A stretch of 64,000 bases of DNA from NCBI GenBank assembly GCA_934096125.1, contig CAKOLB010000001.1:124001-188000 (forward strand), given 5' to 3'. Origin of the DNA: an uncultured Bacilli bacterium (GTDB lineage: Bacteria > Bacillota_I > Bacilli_A > RF39 > UBA660). Shown piece by piece: positions 1 to 8,763 of the stretch. Positions within the stretch are counted from its first letter, which is position 1. Every line of letters begins with the position of its first letter. The position numbers and the translations under genes are program-made. A model generated the notes under the pieces. That model was given only the letters and a program-made list of their open reading frames with translations. It did not search any database and was not told the origin of the DNA.

Positions 1-1
1 C

Positions 2-1045
2 ATAATTTTAACTATCAACGCTATTTTAATTACCATTATTATTTTTACTCATGACTTTATTGCCTGTAATCTTTTACATGAACCACTTTCTGGCCCAATT
101 CTTATTGCTTTTGTTCTAACTCTTCCCTTTGTATCTATCTCTAGTGTTTTAAAAGGATATTTCGCCGGCAAACAAAATATGGTCCCCCATGCCACTAGTA
201 ACATTTTAGAGCAAATAGTACGTCTTATAATAATTGTTATCGTTTTACCGGTTCTCATGAAAAAAAGTATTATGCTCGCTGTTATCGGTCTTATTTTACT
301 TACTATCATCTCCGAAATCAGTAGCATAATAGTCTTTATTTTCTTTCTTCCTTCCAAAATAAATCTTCACACTAACATGAAACCTACTTTAAAAATTACA
401 AAAGACATTTTAGATATTTCAGTCCCATCCAGTTTCAGCAGAATTATTGGGAACATCGGTTACTTTTTAGAACCAATAATTTTAACAAACATCTTACTTA
501 AAACAGGATTTACAAATAGTTTCATCTTGAAAGAATATGGCGCCTACAATGCTTACAGTCTTACTCTTCTTACCATGCCAAGTTTTTTTATCATGGCTAT
601 CAGCACTTCACTTCTGCCAGAGATAAGTAAATTTTGCGAACAAAAAAACATTAAAATGGTAAAAAGAAGAATATGGCAAGCACTTATCTACTCACTTATA
701 ATCGGCCTTTTAGCATCATTTATCATTTTCACTTTCCGTGATACTTTACTCTTTACCATGTATAACACTACAAGCGGTTCTAATTACATCAAAGTTCTCG
801 CCCCATTCTTTGTTCTATTCTATCTTGAGGGAGTACTCACATCTTCCCTGCAAGCTTTAGGAAGTGCCAAAAGCGCTATGACCATAACTCTTTTTGGCGT
901 AATAATCAAACTTCTTGTCATGATAATTCTCGCCTTTTTTAGATCTGGCATATATGCATTAGTCTACGCCGAAATAATCAACATCATCTTCGTTGTAACC
1001 ATAAGCTTTAATACCCTAAAGAAAAAGATATCATCTTTCAAATGA
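2..1045 (+). CDS. SpoVB/MurJ-like polysaccharide flippase, C-terminal part (truncated by window edge)
   Basis: The reading frame is open from the first bases of the window, so the start lies outside. About 347 residues are visible, with many hydrophobic segments of about 20 residues separated by short basic loops. The motif GYFAGKQNMVPHATSN followed by EQ is characteristic of stage V sporulation protein B and related MATE-superfamily (MVF) exporters of lipid-linked polysaccharide or peptidoglycan precursors. The C-terminal half shows the usual repeat of transmembrane helices and a short basic tail. It is the only long plus-strand gene in the first 21 kb. A perfect 8-bp inverted repeat covers its stop codon. 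Family assignment is firm. The exact substrate, and whether the role is sporulation or wall synthesis, cannot be told from the sequence. Confidence 0.85.
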   Translation: MILTINAILITIIIFTHDFIACNLLHEPLSGPILIAFVLTLPFVSISSVLKGYFAGKQNMVPHATSNILEQIVRLIIIVIVLPVLMKKSIMLAVIGLILLTIISEISSIIVFIFFLPSKINLHTNMKPTLKITKDILDISVPSSFSRIIGNIGYFLEPIILTNILLKTGFTNSFILKEYGAYNAYSLTLLTMPSFFIMAISTSLLPEISKFCEQKNIKMVKRRIWQALIYSLIIGLLASFIIFTFRDTLLFTMYNTTSGSNYIKVLAPFFVLFYLEGVLTSSLQALGSAKSAMTITLFGVIIKLLVMIILAFFRSGIYALVYAEIINIIFVVTISFNTLKKKISSFK

Positions 1046-1049
1046 TATC
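1027..1049. repeat. 8-bp perfect inverted repeat over the flippase stop codon
   Basis: GATATCAT at 1027-1034 and ATGATATC at 1042-1049 flank a 7-nt loop, and the stop codon of the flippase lies in the right arm. No T-run follows on the plus strand, so it is a weak terminator candidate at best. Confidence 0.45.
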
Positions 1050-1165
1050 CACTATTAAACCGTAATATGAACGAGATTTGACTTTAGTTCCTGTGCCAGA
1101 TGCATATGCATCGCTTGAATTTTTAGAAATAGTCCATTCATAATTACCATCATTATATAACTAAT
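1048..1165 (-). pseudogene. C-terminal scrap of a surface-protein gene paralogous to the one at 19152-20723
   Basis: Read on the minus strand, this stretch encodes LYNDGNYEWTISKNSS and then AYASGTGTKVKSRSYYG. The pieces resemble the C-terminus of the intact surface protein ending at 19152 (LYNGGY, TTYVSGDGTKTNPYRI) and the decayed paralogue at 31349. No start or upstream portion is present, so this is a leftover tail rather than a gene. It abuts the 3' end of a plus-strand gene, as the 31349 copy also does. Similarity was judged by eye over about 25 residues. Confidence 0.5.
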
Positions 1166-1222
1166 TTTCTTTCTAATATCGTTATTACTTTCACACATAT
1201 ACATTTTGTTTATCATAAAAAG

Positions 1223-2517
1223 TTAATTTTTTATACAAAAAACTGCATATAACGGTACAGATTTAATATTATTTTCTAACCCAAAATTTTTTGAAGATAT
1301 TCTAATACTTAACTTAGGATTATATTTTCTTACATATTCATTTAAACTTTTACTATTTGTTCTTCTGCCGCTTTTTACTTCTACTGGAATAACATCACCC
1401 TCTATTTTTATTAAAAAATTTATCTCATACTTATCAAAGGTATAATAATATAGTTCTTTAGACTTAGGATAAAGTTCACACGCTACATAATTTTCTGTTA
1501 AAATACCTTTAAACATTTCATTTTTATCAAGCAGTATTTCTCTATAATCTAAAGAAGAAAGTGACCTCAAAGCCCAACATCACTTAAATAAAGCTTAAAC
1601 TTATCAAGACTTGCAAAAGCTTTCAATGGTGACTCATTTCTCTCAGCTAAATCACATTTTAACACCATATTACTTGCTAAAAGCCACTCTAAACTATTTT
1701 CATATCTTATTCTTCTAGCATCCTTATCTACTATACTATACTTAAATGTATTATTAACTCTCGCTAGTTCTCTAGGTATAGAATTATATATTTGAATATT
1801 TTTTATCCCCTCACTGCTTTCGGTATATTTATTCATATCTGCCAAATATGACGTTATTATTTGCTCTTGCAAATTAAAATTGACATGAGCTATATTACAT
1901 CCATTTTCTATAAAGTTTTTAATTAATGCCGGCATTCCCCCTAAAACTAAATAATTTTTATATAAATTTATTGCTTTTTCATGTATTGGTTCCATTAATG
2001 CTTCATTTGTTTCATAATGAGCTTTAATTTCTTCAATTAATTTGTTTTCTTTAAGAGCTAGTAAATATTCTTCAAAATCCATTGGATAAAGATATTTAAT
2101 AGTTACTTTGCCAACTGGAAAAGATGATTTAAACCTATTAATTTTTACCCCTAAAAGCGAACCAGCACACACTATCTTGTAAGGTCTCTTGCTTTCACAA
2201 AAATATTTCAATGAAGAAATTGCTCTCTCACTAACTTGTACCTCATCAAAAAATATAATAGTATTAACTGGATCGATTATTATATTTTTAATAATCTCTA
2301 TTTTTTCTATTATTTTCTCTGGATCTATTGTTTTTTCAAATACTTTTTGAATTTCCTCTTCTTTATCTAAACTTATATAAACATAATTATCAAAATTTTC
2401 TTTACAAAAGTTATCTAAAATATAAGTTTTCCCAGTTTGCCTAGCTCCAATTAACATAAGTGGCATCCCAAAATCACTTTTCCAAAGTTTTAAATCTTCT
2501 TCTATTTTCCTGTACAT
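1223..2517 (-). pseudogene. AAA_14/DUF4143 ATPase broken by a single-base frameshift
   Basis: The first part (1567-2517) has the AAA_14 hallmarks: Walker A GARQTGKTY near residue 24, a Walker B TIIFFDEVQVSE, and the conserved run towards YLSDVGL. There the frame meets TGA. The next frame (1223-1570) continues exactly where the family would, LRSLSSLDY, then LLDKNEMFKGILTENYVA and the PD-(D/E)XK-like core VIPVEVKSGRRTNSKSL. Adding one T in the CTTTGAGG stretch at about 1567-1571 restores one continuous protein of about 430 residues. Members are found widely in gut bacteria and archaea, and their function is unclear; links to mobile elements or toxin-like behaviour are suspected. The break could be a real mutation or an assembly error. 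A long inverted repeat lies just upstream. Confidence 0.85.
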
Positions 2518-2538
2518 ATATCACCTATATAATAACAC

Positions 2539-2593
2539 AAAACGTACAAAATGCACGAAAAAAAGAGTAAATTTCGTGCATTTTGTACGTTTT
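2539..2593. repeat. 22-bp perfect inverted repeat upstream of the ATPase and downstream of tig
   Basis: The left arm (2539-2560) and right arm (2572-2593) are exact reverse complements separated by 11 nt. On the plus strand the right arm runs into seven Ts. On the minus strand the arm ends in four Ts, so it could terminate tig transcription weakly. Each arm contains CGTACAAAATGCACG, itself an imperfect dyad (CGTxCA then TGxACG), as expected for a protein-binding site. It begins only 22 bp upstream of the ATPase start. Confidence 0.7.
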
Positions 2594-2632
2594 TTTATTC
2601 AACTAAAAAAAAAAGATACCAATCTCTGATAT

Positions 2633-3877
2633 CTAATTATTTTCTTTTAAAAACTCTAAAGCCTTATGCATCTTCATATCATATTCTAAAACATTAATAT
2701 CTCCTAAAGCTTTAATTAATTCTTCTTTTTCCATTCCATACATTGCAGCCATTTCAGAAGCTCTATTATCAATTTCTTCTTTAGTAAAGGTAAACTTTTC
2801 ATTTTCTGCTATACCTTCAAGTAAATAACGATATAACACTCTCTTTTCAGCTTCTGGCTTCATTTGTTCATGTAATTGTTCTTCTGTAGTACCAGTCATC
2901 TTAAAGAAGTCTTCCAAGTTCATTCCTTGCATACGTAAAGACTCTGCATATTGGTTCATCATTCTATGAATTTCATCATCAATTATTTCTGGATTAATTT
3001 CTACTTTAATATTTTTAGAAGCTTCTTCCATTACAGCATCTAAGAACTTATCTTCTGCTGCATGTTCTTTTTCATGTTTTATGTTTTCTTCTACTTTACT
3101 TCTAAATTCTTCTTCACTCTTAACATCATCATAACCTAAGTCTTTATAAAATTCTTCATTTAATTCTGGTAAAACCTTAGTCTTAATTTCATTTACTGTA
3201 ACTTTAAATACAACATCTTTTCCTTTGTATTCTTCAACATAATTTTCTGGAAATTTTAAATTTAAATCTTTAGTTTCTCCAGTTTTCATGCCAATTAAGC
3301 CTTCTTCAAAGCCAGGAATAAATGAGTTACTTCCAATTTCAAGTGAATAATTTTCCCCTTTGCCACCTTCAAATTCTTCATTATCAATAAAACCAGTAAA
3401 ATCTATAACAGCAGTATCACCATTTGCAACAGCCCCATTTTCTTTTACTATTACATCAGCAGTATGACTTCTTAAATGTTCAATTTCATGTTCTATTTCT
3501 TCTTTAGTTACTTTTACTTCTTCTTTTTTAACCTTTAAATTTTTATATTCTCCAAGTTTCACCTCTGGCTTCGTTACAATTTTAAACTTAAAGATAACAT
3601 TTGTATCACTAACACCAATAACATCTACAACAGGTTCACAAACAGGAACAAGTTTTTCTTTATCTAGTGCTTCTTTATAAGCAATACCAACACATGCATC
3701 TACAGCATCCATATATAGAGACTCAATTCCAAAAGTCTTAATATACATATCTTTTGGAGCTTTACCTTTTCTAAAGCCATCTATCTTAGTATCTTTATTT
3801 TTTTTCTTAAATACTGTATCAAGTGCTGATACCCATTCCTTTTCTAATTTAATTTCTACTTCATGTACATTCTTCAT
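2633..3877 (-). CDS. tig: Trigger factor, ribosome-associated peptidyl-prolyl isomerase chaperone
   Basis: Trigger factor binds the ribosome exit tunnel and shields and isomerises nascent chains. The 414-residue length fits the family (B. subtilis and E. coli about 425-430). The N-terminal domain carries the ribosome-docking signature GFRKGKAP (residues 34-41). The FKBP-type isomerase domain lies at about 150-240, with GDTAVIDFTGFIDNEEFEGG and FIPGFEEGLIGMKTGE. The rest is the helical chaperone arm, rich in Glu, Lys and Met. The start has a strong AAGGAGAG site. The promoter at 3902-3930 separates it from greA, so it can be transcribed on its own. Confidence 0.97.
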   Translation of the reverse strand: MKNVHEVEIKLEKEWVSALDTVFKKKNKDTKIDGFRKGKAPKDMYIKTFGIESLYMDAVDACVGIAYKEALDKEKLVPVCEPVVDVIGVSDTNVIFKFKIVTKPEVKLGEYKNLKVKKEEVKVTKEEIEHEIEHLRSHTADVIVKENGAVANGDTAVIDFTGFIDNEEFEGGKGENYSLEIGSNSFIPGFEEGLIGMKTGETKDLNLKFPENYVEEYKGKDVVFKVTVNEIKTKVLPELNEEFYKDLGYDDVKSEEEFRSKVEENIKHEKEHAAEDKFLDAVMEEASKNIKVEINPEIIDDEIHRMMNQYAESLRMQGMNLEDFFKMTGTTEEQLHEQMKPEAEKRVLYRYLLEGIAENEKFTFTKEEIDNRASEMAAMYGMEKEELIKALGDINVLEYDMKMHKALEFLKENN

Positions 3878-3901
3878 TTCTTCTCTCCTTAAATCTCCTT
3901 T

Positions 3902-3930
3902 ATTATAATATATTAATCTATCTTTGGCAA
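3902..3930 (-). promoter_or_regulatory. Sigma-A promoter of tig
   Basis: On the minus strand TTGCCA (3925-3930) and TATAAT (3902-3907) are separated by 17 bp. It sits directly upstream of the tig ribosome-binding site, between greA and tig. Confidence 0.75.
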
Positions 3931-3955
3931 ATAAAAAAGCTAAAAATATGCAACT

Positions 3956-4423
3956 TTAAGCTATATTTTCAACTTTTATAAAATATCCCCCATTAGGACT
4001 TGCTACTTCCACTTTATCACCAATCTTATGTCTAAGAAGAGCAATACCAAGAGGTGACTCATTAGAAATCTTATTTTCAAATGGATCAGCTTCCATTGAA
4101 CCAACTATTTTATATTCTTCCTTTTCTCCATCATCATAACTTATTGTAACAGTTGAACCTAAACTTACTTCATCCATATTTTTATTATCAATAATCTCAG
4201 CATGTTCAAGTTTATATTCGAGTTCTTGAATCTTAGCCTCAATTATAGCTTGTTCATTTCTTGCAGCATCATAATCAGCATTTTCAGATAAATCCCCTAA
4301 AGCTCTAGCTTCCTTTAAAGCCTTGATAACTTCTGGACGACGCACATTCTTAAGCTCATTAAGCTCAGTTTCTGCTTCCAAAAAACCTTCTGCTGTTAAT
4401 ATAAATTTATTTTCTTTTGTCAT
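3956..4423 (-). CDS. greA: Transcript cleavage factor GreA
   Basis: GreA enters the RNA polymerase secondary channel and stimulates cleavage of backtracked RNA. The 155-residue length matches the family. The N-terminal antiparallel coiled coil carries GDLSENADYDAARNEQ, with the catalytic-tip acidic residues D44 and E47. The C-terminal FKBP-like domain has SPLGIALLRHKIGD (from residue 124). It follows trhP2 with about 40 bp between, has an AAGGAG ribosome site, and keeps the greA position found at the end of the equivalent B. subtilis cluster. No strong terminator was seen before the tig promoter. Confidence 0.96.
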   Translation of the reverse strand: MTKENKFILTAEGFLEAETELNELKNVRRPEVIKALKEARALGDLSENADYDAARNEQAIIEAKIQELEYKLEHAEIIDNKNMDEVSLGSTVTISYDDGEKEEYKIVGSMEADPFENKISNESPLGIALLRHKIGDKVEVASPNGGYFIKVENIA

Positions 4424-4465
4424 TTAAATTCTCCTTCTAAAATTTATTTACAGTTCATAATCTTA

Positions 4466-5653
4466 CTATAAAAATTTTTCTTTGTCAATCACTTTTTTTC
4501 GCATAATTGTATATTTATTTAACTTTTCATCCAGTGGTAAATTTACAACCATCTTTGGATGTCTTGCTGCAGCTATTTTCTCATTAAGTTCATTATATAT
4601 TGTATTTATCACATATTCTTTTGTTTCCATATTCGGCCCAAAAAACTCTACTTTATCACCAACTTCAAAGTAATTACGCACCTCAAGAATAACCGTCTTT
4701 TTTTCTTCAATATATCCTAGCACAAGTCCTAAAAAGTCTTGATTAGATATTTCCACTCTTCCATTATAGTATTGTTCTTCTTCTCCTGGCATTTTATCGA
4801 AAAACTGCGGAGTAGACTCTCTATTAGCACATCTATTAAGTACTGCTAGGTAGTAGTTTTCCTCACGTTTAGTAAGAGTATGATTATAAGCCATATCAAT
4901 CATTTTCCGGTAAGCCCATAAAACTGTTGCAACATAATATATTGAGCGCATTCTTCCCTCAATTTTAAAAGAATCAATTCCCATATTTATCTCTTCTTCA
5001 ATAAAGGGAATCATATTTAAATCTTTCGGAGTAATGTTTAAAACTGGAGCACTTCCCATATCAAAGTTCCACCGACACACTTGCGCGCATCCTCCTCTAT
5101 TGGAGTCCCTTAAGGTCATGTAATTAGAAAGCACACATTTACCACTAAAGGATGTACACATTGCCCCATGAATAAAGGTTTCAACTTCTAATCCTGTCTC
5201 TTTTATTTTCTTTAAGTCTTCTCTAGTGGCTTCTCTTGCTGGCACAACTCTTGTAACTCCAAGCCTTTGCCAAAACTTTGCAGTCCTGCTATTTAAAGTA
5301 CTAGCTTGTGTTGATAAACAGATAGATAAATCAAGCCCAAGCTCTTTTACTTTCATAATAACACTTATATCACTTGCAATAATGCCATCAATCTTTATTC
5401 TAGCAAGGTATTTTAAATAGTCATCTAACCCAGTAAAATCTTCATCATGAAAAACAATATTAACAGTTACATAAATCTTTTTATTAAGGCTGTGAGCATA
5501 CGTTGCCGCCTCTTCTAACTCTTCTAAGCTAAAATTTTTGGCATTAGCCCGCAAGCTAAAATTTCTTCCTCCGCAGTATACAGCATCGGCCCCATACAAA
5601 AAAGCAAACTTAATTTTTTCTAAATCTCCCGCCGGAGCTAATAACTCAGTCAT
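4466..5653 (-). CDS. trhP2: Peptidase U32-family tRNA hydroxylation protein (TrhP2/YrrO)
   Basis: U32 proteins of this branch (B. subtilis YrrO/TrhP2, E. coli TrhP) are needed for prephenate-dependent 5-hydroxylation of uridine 34 in tRNA and are no longer regarded as true proteases. The 395-residue protein opens with MTELLAPAGDLEKIKFA, the family N-terminus. It contains the U32 signature around ETFIHGAMCTSFSGKC, with cysteines 166, 173, 189 and 193 that are conserved and probably hold an iron-sulfur cluster. It overlaps trhP1 by 8 bp and sits in the order trmR-trhP1-trhP2-greA, as in B. subtilis without udk. The role is inferred from this synteny and the family. Confidence 0.9.
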   Translation of the reverse strand: MTELLAPAGDLEKIKFAFLYGADAVYCGGRNFSLRANAKNFSLEELEEAATYAHSLNKKIYVTVNIVFHDEDFTGLDDYLKYLARIKIDGIIASDISVIMKVKELGLDLSICLSTQASTLNSRTAKFWQRLGVTRVVPAREATREDLKKIKETGLEVETFIHGAMCTSFSGKCVLSNYMTLRDSNRGGCAQVCRWNFDMGSAPVLNITPKDLNMIPFIEEEINMGIDSFKIEGRMRSIYYVATVLWAYRKMIDMAYNHTLTKREENYYLAVLNRCANRESTPQFFDKMPGEEEQYYNGRVEISNQDFLGLVLGYIEEKKTVILEVRNYFEVGDKVEFFGPNMETKEYVINTIYNELNEKIAAARHPKMVVNLPLDEKLNKYTIMRKKVIDKEKFL

Positions 5654-6410
5654 CTATATCCCCCACTTTATATATTGTCTTTTGGTCTAAAAATAGTTTT
5701 TGCGTATCTATTCCTTGCACATTTCCATCCAAAACCACTGATAAAATTTCTTCGTCACTTAAAAAACAAGCATCATACCAAGCATATAAAATATTTGGAA
5801 GAATTAAAAAGGATAAAGCTTCATAATAAGGATAAGCATAAAACTTTGTTCCATATTCATTTTGCACTGCCATAAACTTTTTATTCTCTATTTCAGTCAT
5901 TATTTTATCTTTCTTTTCTAAATTATAATGTTTCTGATAATTAAAAAGAAGTCTTCTTCGCGAATACATAAGTGTTTTAAGGCCAAAAACTAGCACACAC
6001 ACCTTCTTTTTAACATTTTTTACAATATATTCTATCTCTTCACGTGTTAAATCACTTGATACCACAACACTATCCACATAATCTAAATAATAGTTTACTG
6101 AAAGAGATGAATTACTTAAGTGGTCAAGCAAAAGTATTTTCGTAATATTCATATCTTTAACAACATCTAAAACTCCTAAGTCATCAAAAACAATTCCCTT
6201 TACATTACTTTTCTTTAAAATTCTCTTCAAGTTATCCAGCTCTTCATCATTAAGTAATCTATTAACTAAAACAAAATCATCAATTTCATCTATTTCAAAC
6301 TCGAGCTTATAACCAGTACAATATGATTTAAGAGGATATAACAAAGTTATTCCTCTTTTCTTTAAAGTCTCTATAATGCTTATATTAGTCACAGTATAAA
6401 GCTTATTCAT
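5646..6410 (-). CDS. trhP1: Divergent peptidase U32-family protein (TrhP1/YrrN)
   Basis: This 254-residue protein occupies the place of B. subtilis yrrN (trhP1), the partner of yrrO in tRNA 5-hydroxyuridine formation. The sequence is shortened and diverged. It looks like an alternating alpha/beta barrel, with segments such as VKGIVFDDLGVLDVVKD and DSVVVSSDLTREEIEYI. It lacks the clustered cysteines of TrhP2, as expected for a non-catalytic partner. It overlaps both neighbours by 8 bp, indicating translational coupling. Assignment rests on position more than on motifs. Confidence 0.75.
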   Translation of the reverse strand: MNKLYTVTNISIIETLKKRGITLLYPLKSYCTGYKLEFEIDEIDDFVLVNRLLNDEELDNLKRILKKSNVKGIVFDDLGVLDVVKDMNITKILLLDHLSNSSLSVNYYLDYVDSVVVSSDLTREEIEYIVKNVKKKVCVLVFGLKTLMYSRRRLLFNYQKHYNLEKKDKIMTEIENKKFMAVQNEYGTKFYAYPYYEALSFLILPNILYAWYDACFLSDEEILSVVLDGNVQGIDTQKLFLDQKTIYKVGDIDD

Positions 6411-7005
6411 CTTTTAACCTACTTACAGAAAGTCCATCTCCAACATCATAAAACTTCGTTTCAAACTCTGTATTATTCTTTAGAAATTCTATATAACCTT
6501 CTATCTTTTCAACTAAACTTTTTAAATTACCTTTATCAAGCTTACTAGACTCTCCAACATAGCCATGAAACTTTATATTATCGGTTATAATTGTTCCCCC
6601 TGGCTTTAAAAAGTGTTTATATTTTTCAAAAAACTTAGTATATTGTCCTTTCGCAGCATCAATAAAAATCATATCATATTGTAAATCTTCTGATAAGTTA
6701 AGATCTAAAGCATCTTGATACACAACATTTATCTTATCTTGCATACCACATTTCTTCACATTTTTAAGACACTCCATATATCTAACTTCATCTCGCTCAA
6801 TCGTTGTCACATGACAATCAGCCGTACTTGAAGCCATTAAAATAGCTGAGTATCCAATCGCACTTCCAATTTCCAAAATATCTTTAATATTATTAGCTTT
6901 AATAAACTTCATAATAAATGCAATAGATGGTTTCTCAATAATTGGAACATTATTCTCTCCCGCATATTTTTCCATTTCCATTATTTGTTCTTTCAAAATT
7001 ATCAC
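6403..7005 (-). CDS. trmR: SAM-dependent tRNA 5-hydroxyuridine O-methyltransferase (TrmR/YrrM)
   Basis: TrmR converts 5-hydroxyuridine at the tRNA wobble position to 5-methoxyuridine in Gram-positive bacteria. The 200-residue protein has the class I methyltransferase glycine motif LEIGSAIGYS (residues 44-53), an acidic ribose-binding residue in VTTIERDE, the metal-binding region YDMIFIDAAKGQYTKFF (about 110-126) and the following PGGTIITDNIKFHG of the O-methyltransferase_3 family. Together with the two U32 genes it forms the complete pathway for the modification. It starts 3 bp after the mltG stop, so the genes are co-transcribed. Confidence 0.9.
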   Translation of the reverse strand: MIILKEQIMEMEKYAGENNVPIIEKPSIAFIMKFIKANNIKDILEIGSAIGYSAILMASSTADCHVTTIERDEVRYMECLKNVKKCGMQDKINVVYQDALDLNLSEDLQYDMIFIDAAKGQYTKFFEKYKHFLKPGGTIITDNIKFHGYVGESSKLDKGNLKSLVEKIEGYIEFLKNNTEFETKFYDVGDGLSVSRLKDE

Positions 7006-7007
7006 CT

Positions 7008-8084
7008 TTACCCATATATATTTTTAAAACTTTCAAATTCCTCGGCACTATTTGTAAAATATACCTTTCCAGTTTTAATATCTGCAAAAAAGTATATATA
7101 ATCAGTATCCGCTGGATTTAATGCTGCTTTAATACTTTCTAAGGAAGGATTACAAATTGGACCAATTGGAAGTCCTAAAAATGATGTAACTCTTGTATTA
7201 TATGGATTATTATTATTTAAATCAGCATAAGTTATCACATCAGTCATATCTTTTTGAACTCCATAATAACTTGTAACATCCATCCCTAAACTCATATTTC
7301 GAGCCAGCCTTGTATATATTACTTGACTTACCATTGTTCTGTCAAGATAAACAACTGCTTCTTTTTCAATTATACTTGCAATTGTTAATATCTCATGAAA
7401 GCTTTTGCCACTATTCTGAACATCTTGCATAAGTTGTGAATACTTGCTTTCCGTCTCATCTAATACGTTAGTAATTATACTTTGAATGCCAGCATCTTTA
7501 TAAAACTCATAAGTATCAGGATACATATACCCCTCCAAAGGATAATATATTCCTGACTTTAAAATATCATCACTTAAAAAACTATATTTTTCTATTAACT
7601 CTTGCAAGAAAGTTTTATCATTTATCACAGCCTTAATATCATCTTCACTATACCCCATATTAGTACTTACAAGATTTATAAATTGCTTTATCGTTATTCC
7701 TTCTTTAAAAGTTATTTGCACTGTATCTTTGCGTTTCTTTATTGCATCTCCACTTACTAGCTTTTCTACAATTTCTTTTACGTTCATATCCCGAGATACT
7801 TCATAACTTGCCGCTTGAACATTATTATTTTTCAATAAACTTAAGTAAATAAGTGTTGCAGTCTTACTTCTAATTAAACCAGCACTCTTTAAATTATCTA
7901 CTATCTCAAGTTTACTCATGCCCGGAGATACTGTAAAAGTAACGAGATTTTTCTCTTTCTGTGGAGCCGTAAGCATGAAAAAATAAGTACCTATACTAAG
8001 CATAATAAGTAAAATAAATAACCCTAAAATAAGCCAAACTTTCTTCAACTTTCCTTTTCTTCTTTTCCTAGCCACTTTTATCAA
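7008..8084 (-). CDS. mltG: Endolytic murein transglycosylase MltG (YceG-like)
   Basis: MltG cleaves nascent glycan strands at the membrane and sets peptidoglycan chain length. The 358-residue protein has a basic cytoplasmic N-terminus, one membrane helix at about 16-37, then the LysM-like and YceG catalytic regions. The catalytic glutamate lies in TIASIIEKEAV (about residue 240). The conserved NPYNT, GLPIGPICNPSLESIKAAL and YFFADI motifs follow near the C-terminus. It overlaps the DUF1292 gene by 4 bp, in the same order as B. subtilis yrrL-yrzB. It implies a peptidoglycan wall. Confidence 0.93.
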   Translation of the reverse strand: MIKVARKRRKGKLKKVWLILGLFILLIMLSIGTYFFMLTAPQKEKNLVTFTVSPGMSKLEIVDNLKSAGLIRSKTATLIYLSLLKNNNVQAASYEVSRDMNVKEIVEKLVSGDAIKKRKDTVQITFKEGITIKQFINLVSTNMGYSEDDIKAVINDKTFLQELIEKYSFLSDDILKSGIYYPLEGYMYPDTYEFYKDAGIQSIITNVLDETESKYSQLMQDVQNSGKSFHEILTIASIIEKEAVVYLDRTMVSQVIYTRLARNMSLGMDVTSYYGVQKDMTDVITYADLNNNNPYNTRVTSFLGLPIGPICNPSLESIKAALNPADTDYIYFFADIKTGKVYFTNSAEEFESFKNIYG

Positions 8085-8350
8085 CTACTTTCCTTTTTAT
8101 TCATCAAATTTTGAACATGAATTAAAATACTATCCATAAACTCCAGCATATTATCTTCATCCACTGCTTTTAACACTTGTTGCCCATTTTCAAAATTATA
8201 AGCTGATACATAACAAACTGTATCTCCATTTTTATTCTTCTCATTAAGTGTATAAATAATATATTCCCCATCTTCTGCCAAAACCTTTAAAAGCGGATGA
8301 TAAACAACCTTTTTCCCCTCATCATCAATTACCATTATTTTATTCTTCAT
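8081..8350 (-). CDS. DUF1292 family protein (YrzB-like)
   Basis: This 89-residue acidic protein has the DUF1292 layout: short beta-rich stretches IMVIDDEGKKVVY, EYIIYTLNEK, VCYVSAYNF and a C-terminal helix ending in HVQNLMNKKESS. Its position between ruvX and mltG matches B. subtilis yrzB. It overlaps both genes by 1-4 bp, so it belongs to the same operon. No biochemical role is established for the family. Confidence 0.85.
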   Translation of the reverse strand: MKNKIMVIDDEGKKVVYHPLLKVLAEDGEYIIYTLNEKNKNGDTVCYVSAYNFENGQQVLKAVDEDNMLEFMDSILIHVQNLMNKKESS

Positions 8351-8763
8351 TATTTCACTCTTTTTAAATAACCTTCCAAAATTATCACTGCCGATGCAGC
8401 ATCAATATTTCCTCGTCTATTTATTTTTTTCATTCCATTATTTTTCATAATATTTAAAGCTTCCACAGTTGTAAGTCTTTCATCCTCAAGTACTACTTCT
8501 AAGCCTAAAGCATCAAGTTTTTTCTTAAATTCTAGTGACCTTTGTGCCGCAAAACCTAAAGACCCATCCATATTCTTGGGAAGACCTAGAACTAAAGTAG
8601 TTATCTCATATTCATTAATTACGTTTTTTAATTTCTCTAAAGCTTCATTATAGTCTTCTCTTGCAAACTTTATAGTTCCAACCGGAAAAGCTATTGTATT
8701 ACTAGGGTCGGTTGCTGCCACACCTAAAGATGTAACTCCTAAATCAAGTCCCAAATATCTCAT
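8350..8763 (-). CDS. ruvX: RuvX/YqgF, putative RNase H-fold nuclease
   Basis: The family has an RNase H-like fold and is linked to rRNA processing or Holliday-junction resolution. The 137-residue length is standard. The catalytic aspartate D7 lies in RYLGLDLGVTSLGVA. LPKNMDGSLGFAAQRSLEF, DERLTTVEA (94-102) and the C-terminal DAASAVIILEGYL with D121 complete the active site. Its start overlaps the ireB stop as ATGA. The order ireB-ruvX-DUF1292-mltG is the Bacilli arrangement. Confidence 0.95.
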   Translation of the reverse strand: MRYLGLDLGVTSLGVAATDPSNTIAFPVGTIKFAREDYNEALEKLKNVINEYEITTLVLGLPKNMDGSLGFAAQRSLEFKKKLDALGLEVVLEDERLTTVEALNIMKNNGMKKINRRGNIDAASAVIILEGYLKRVK

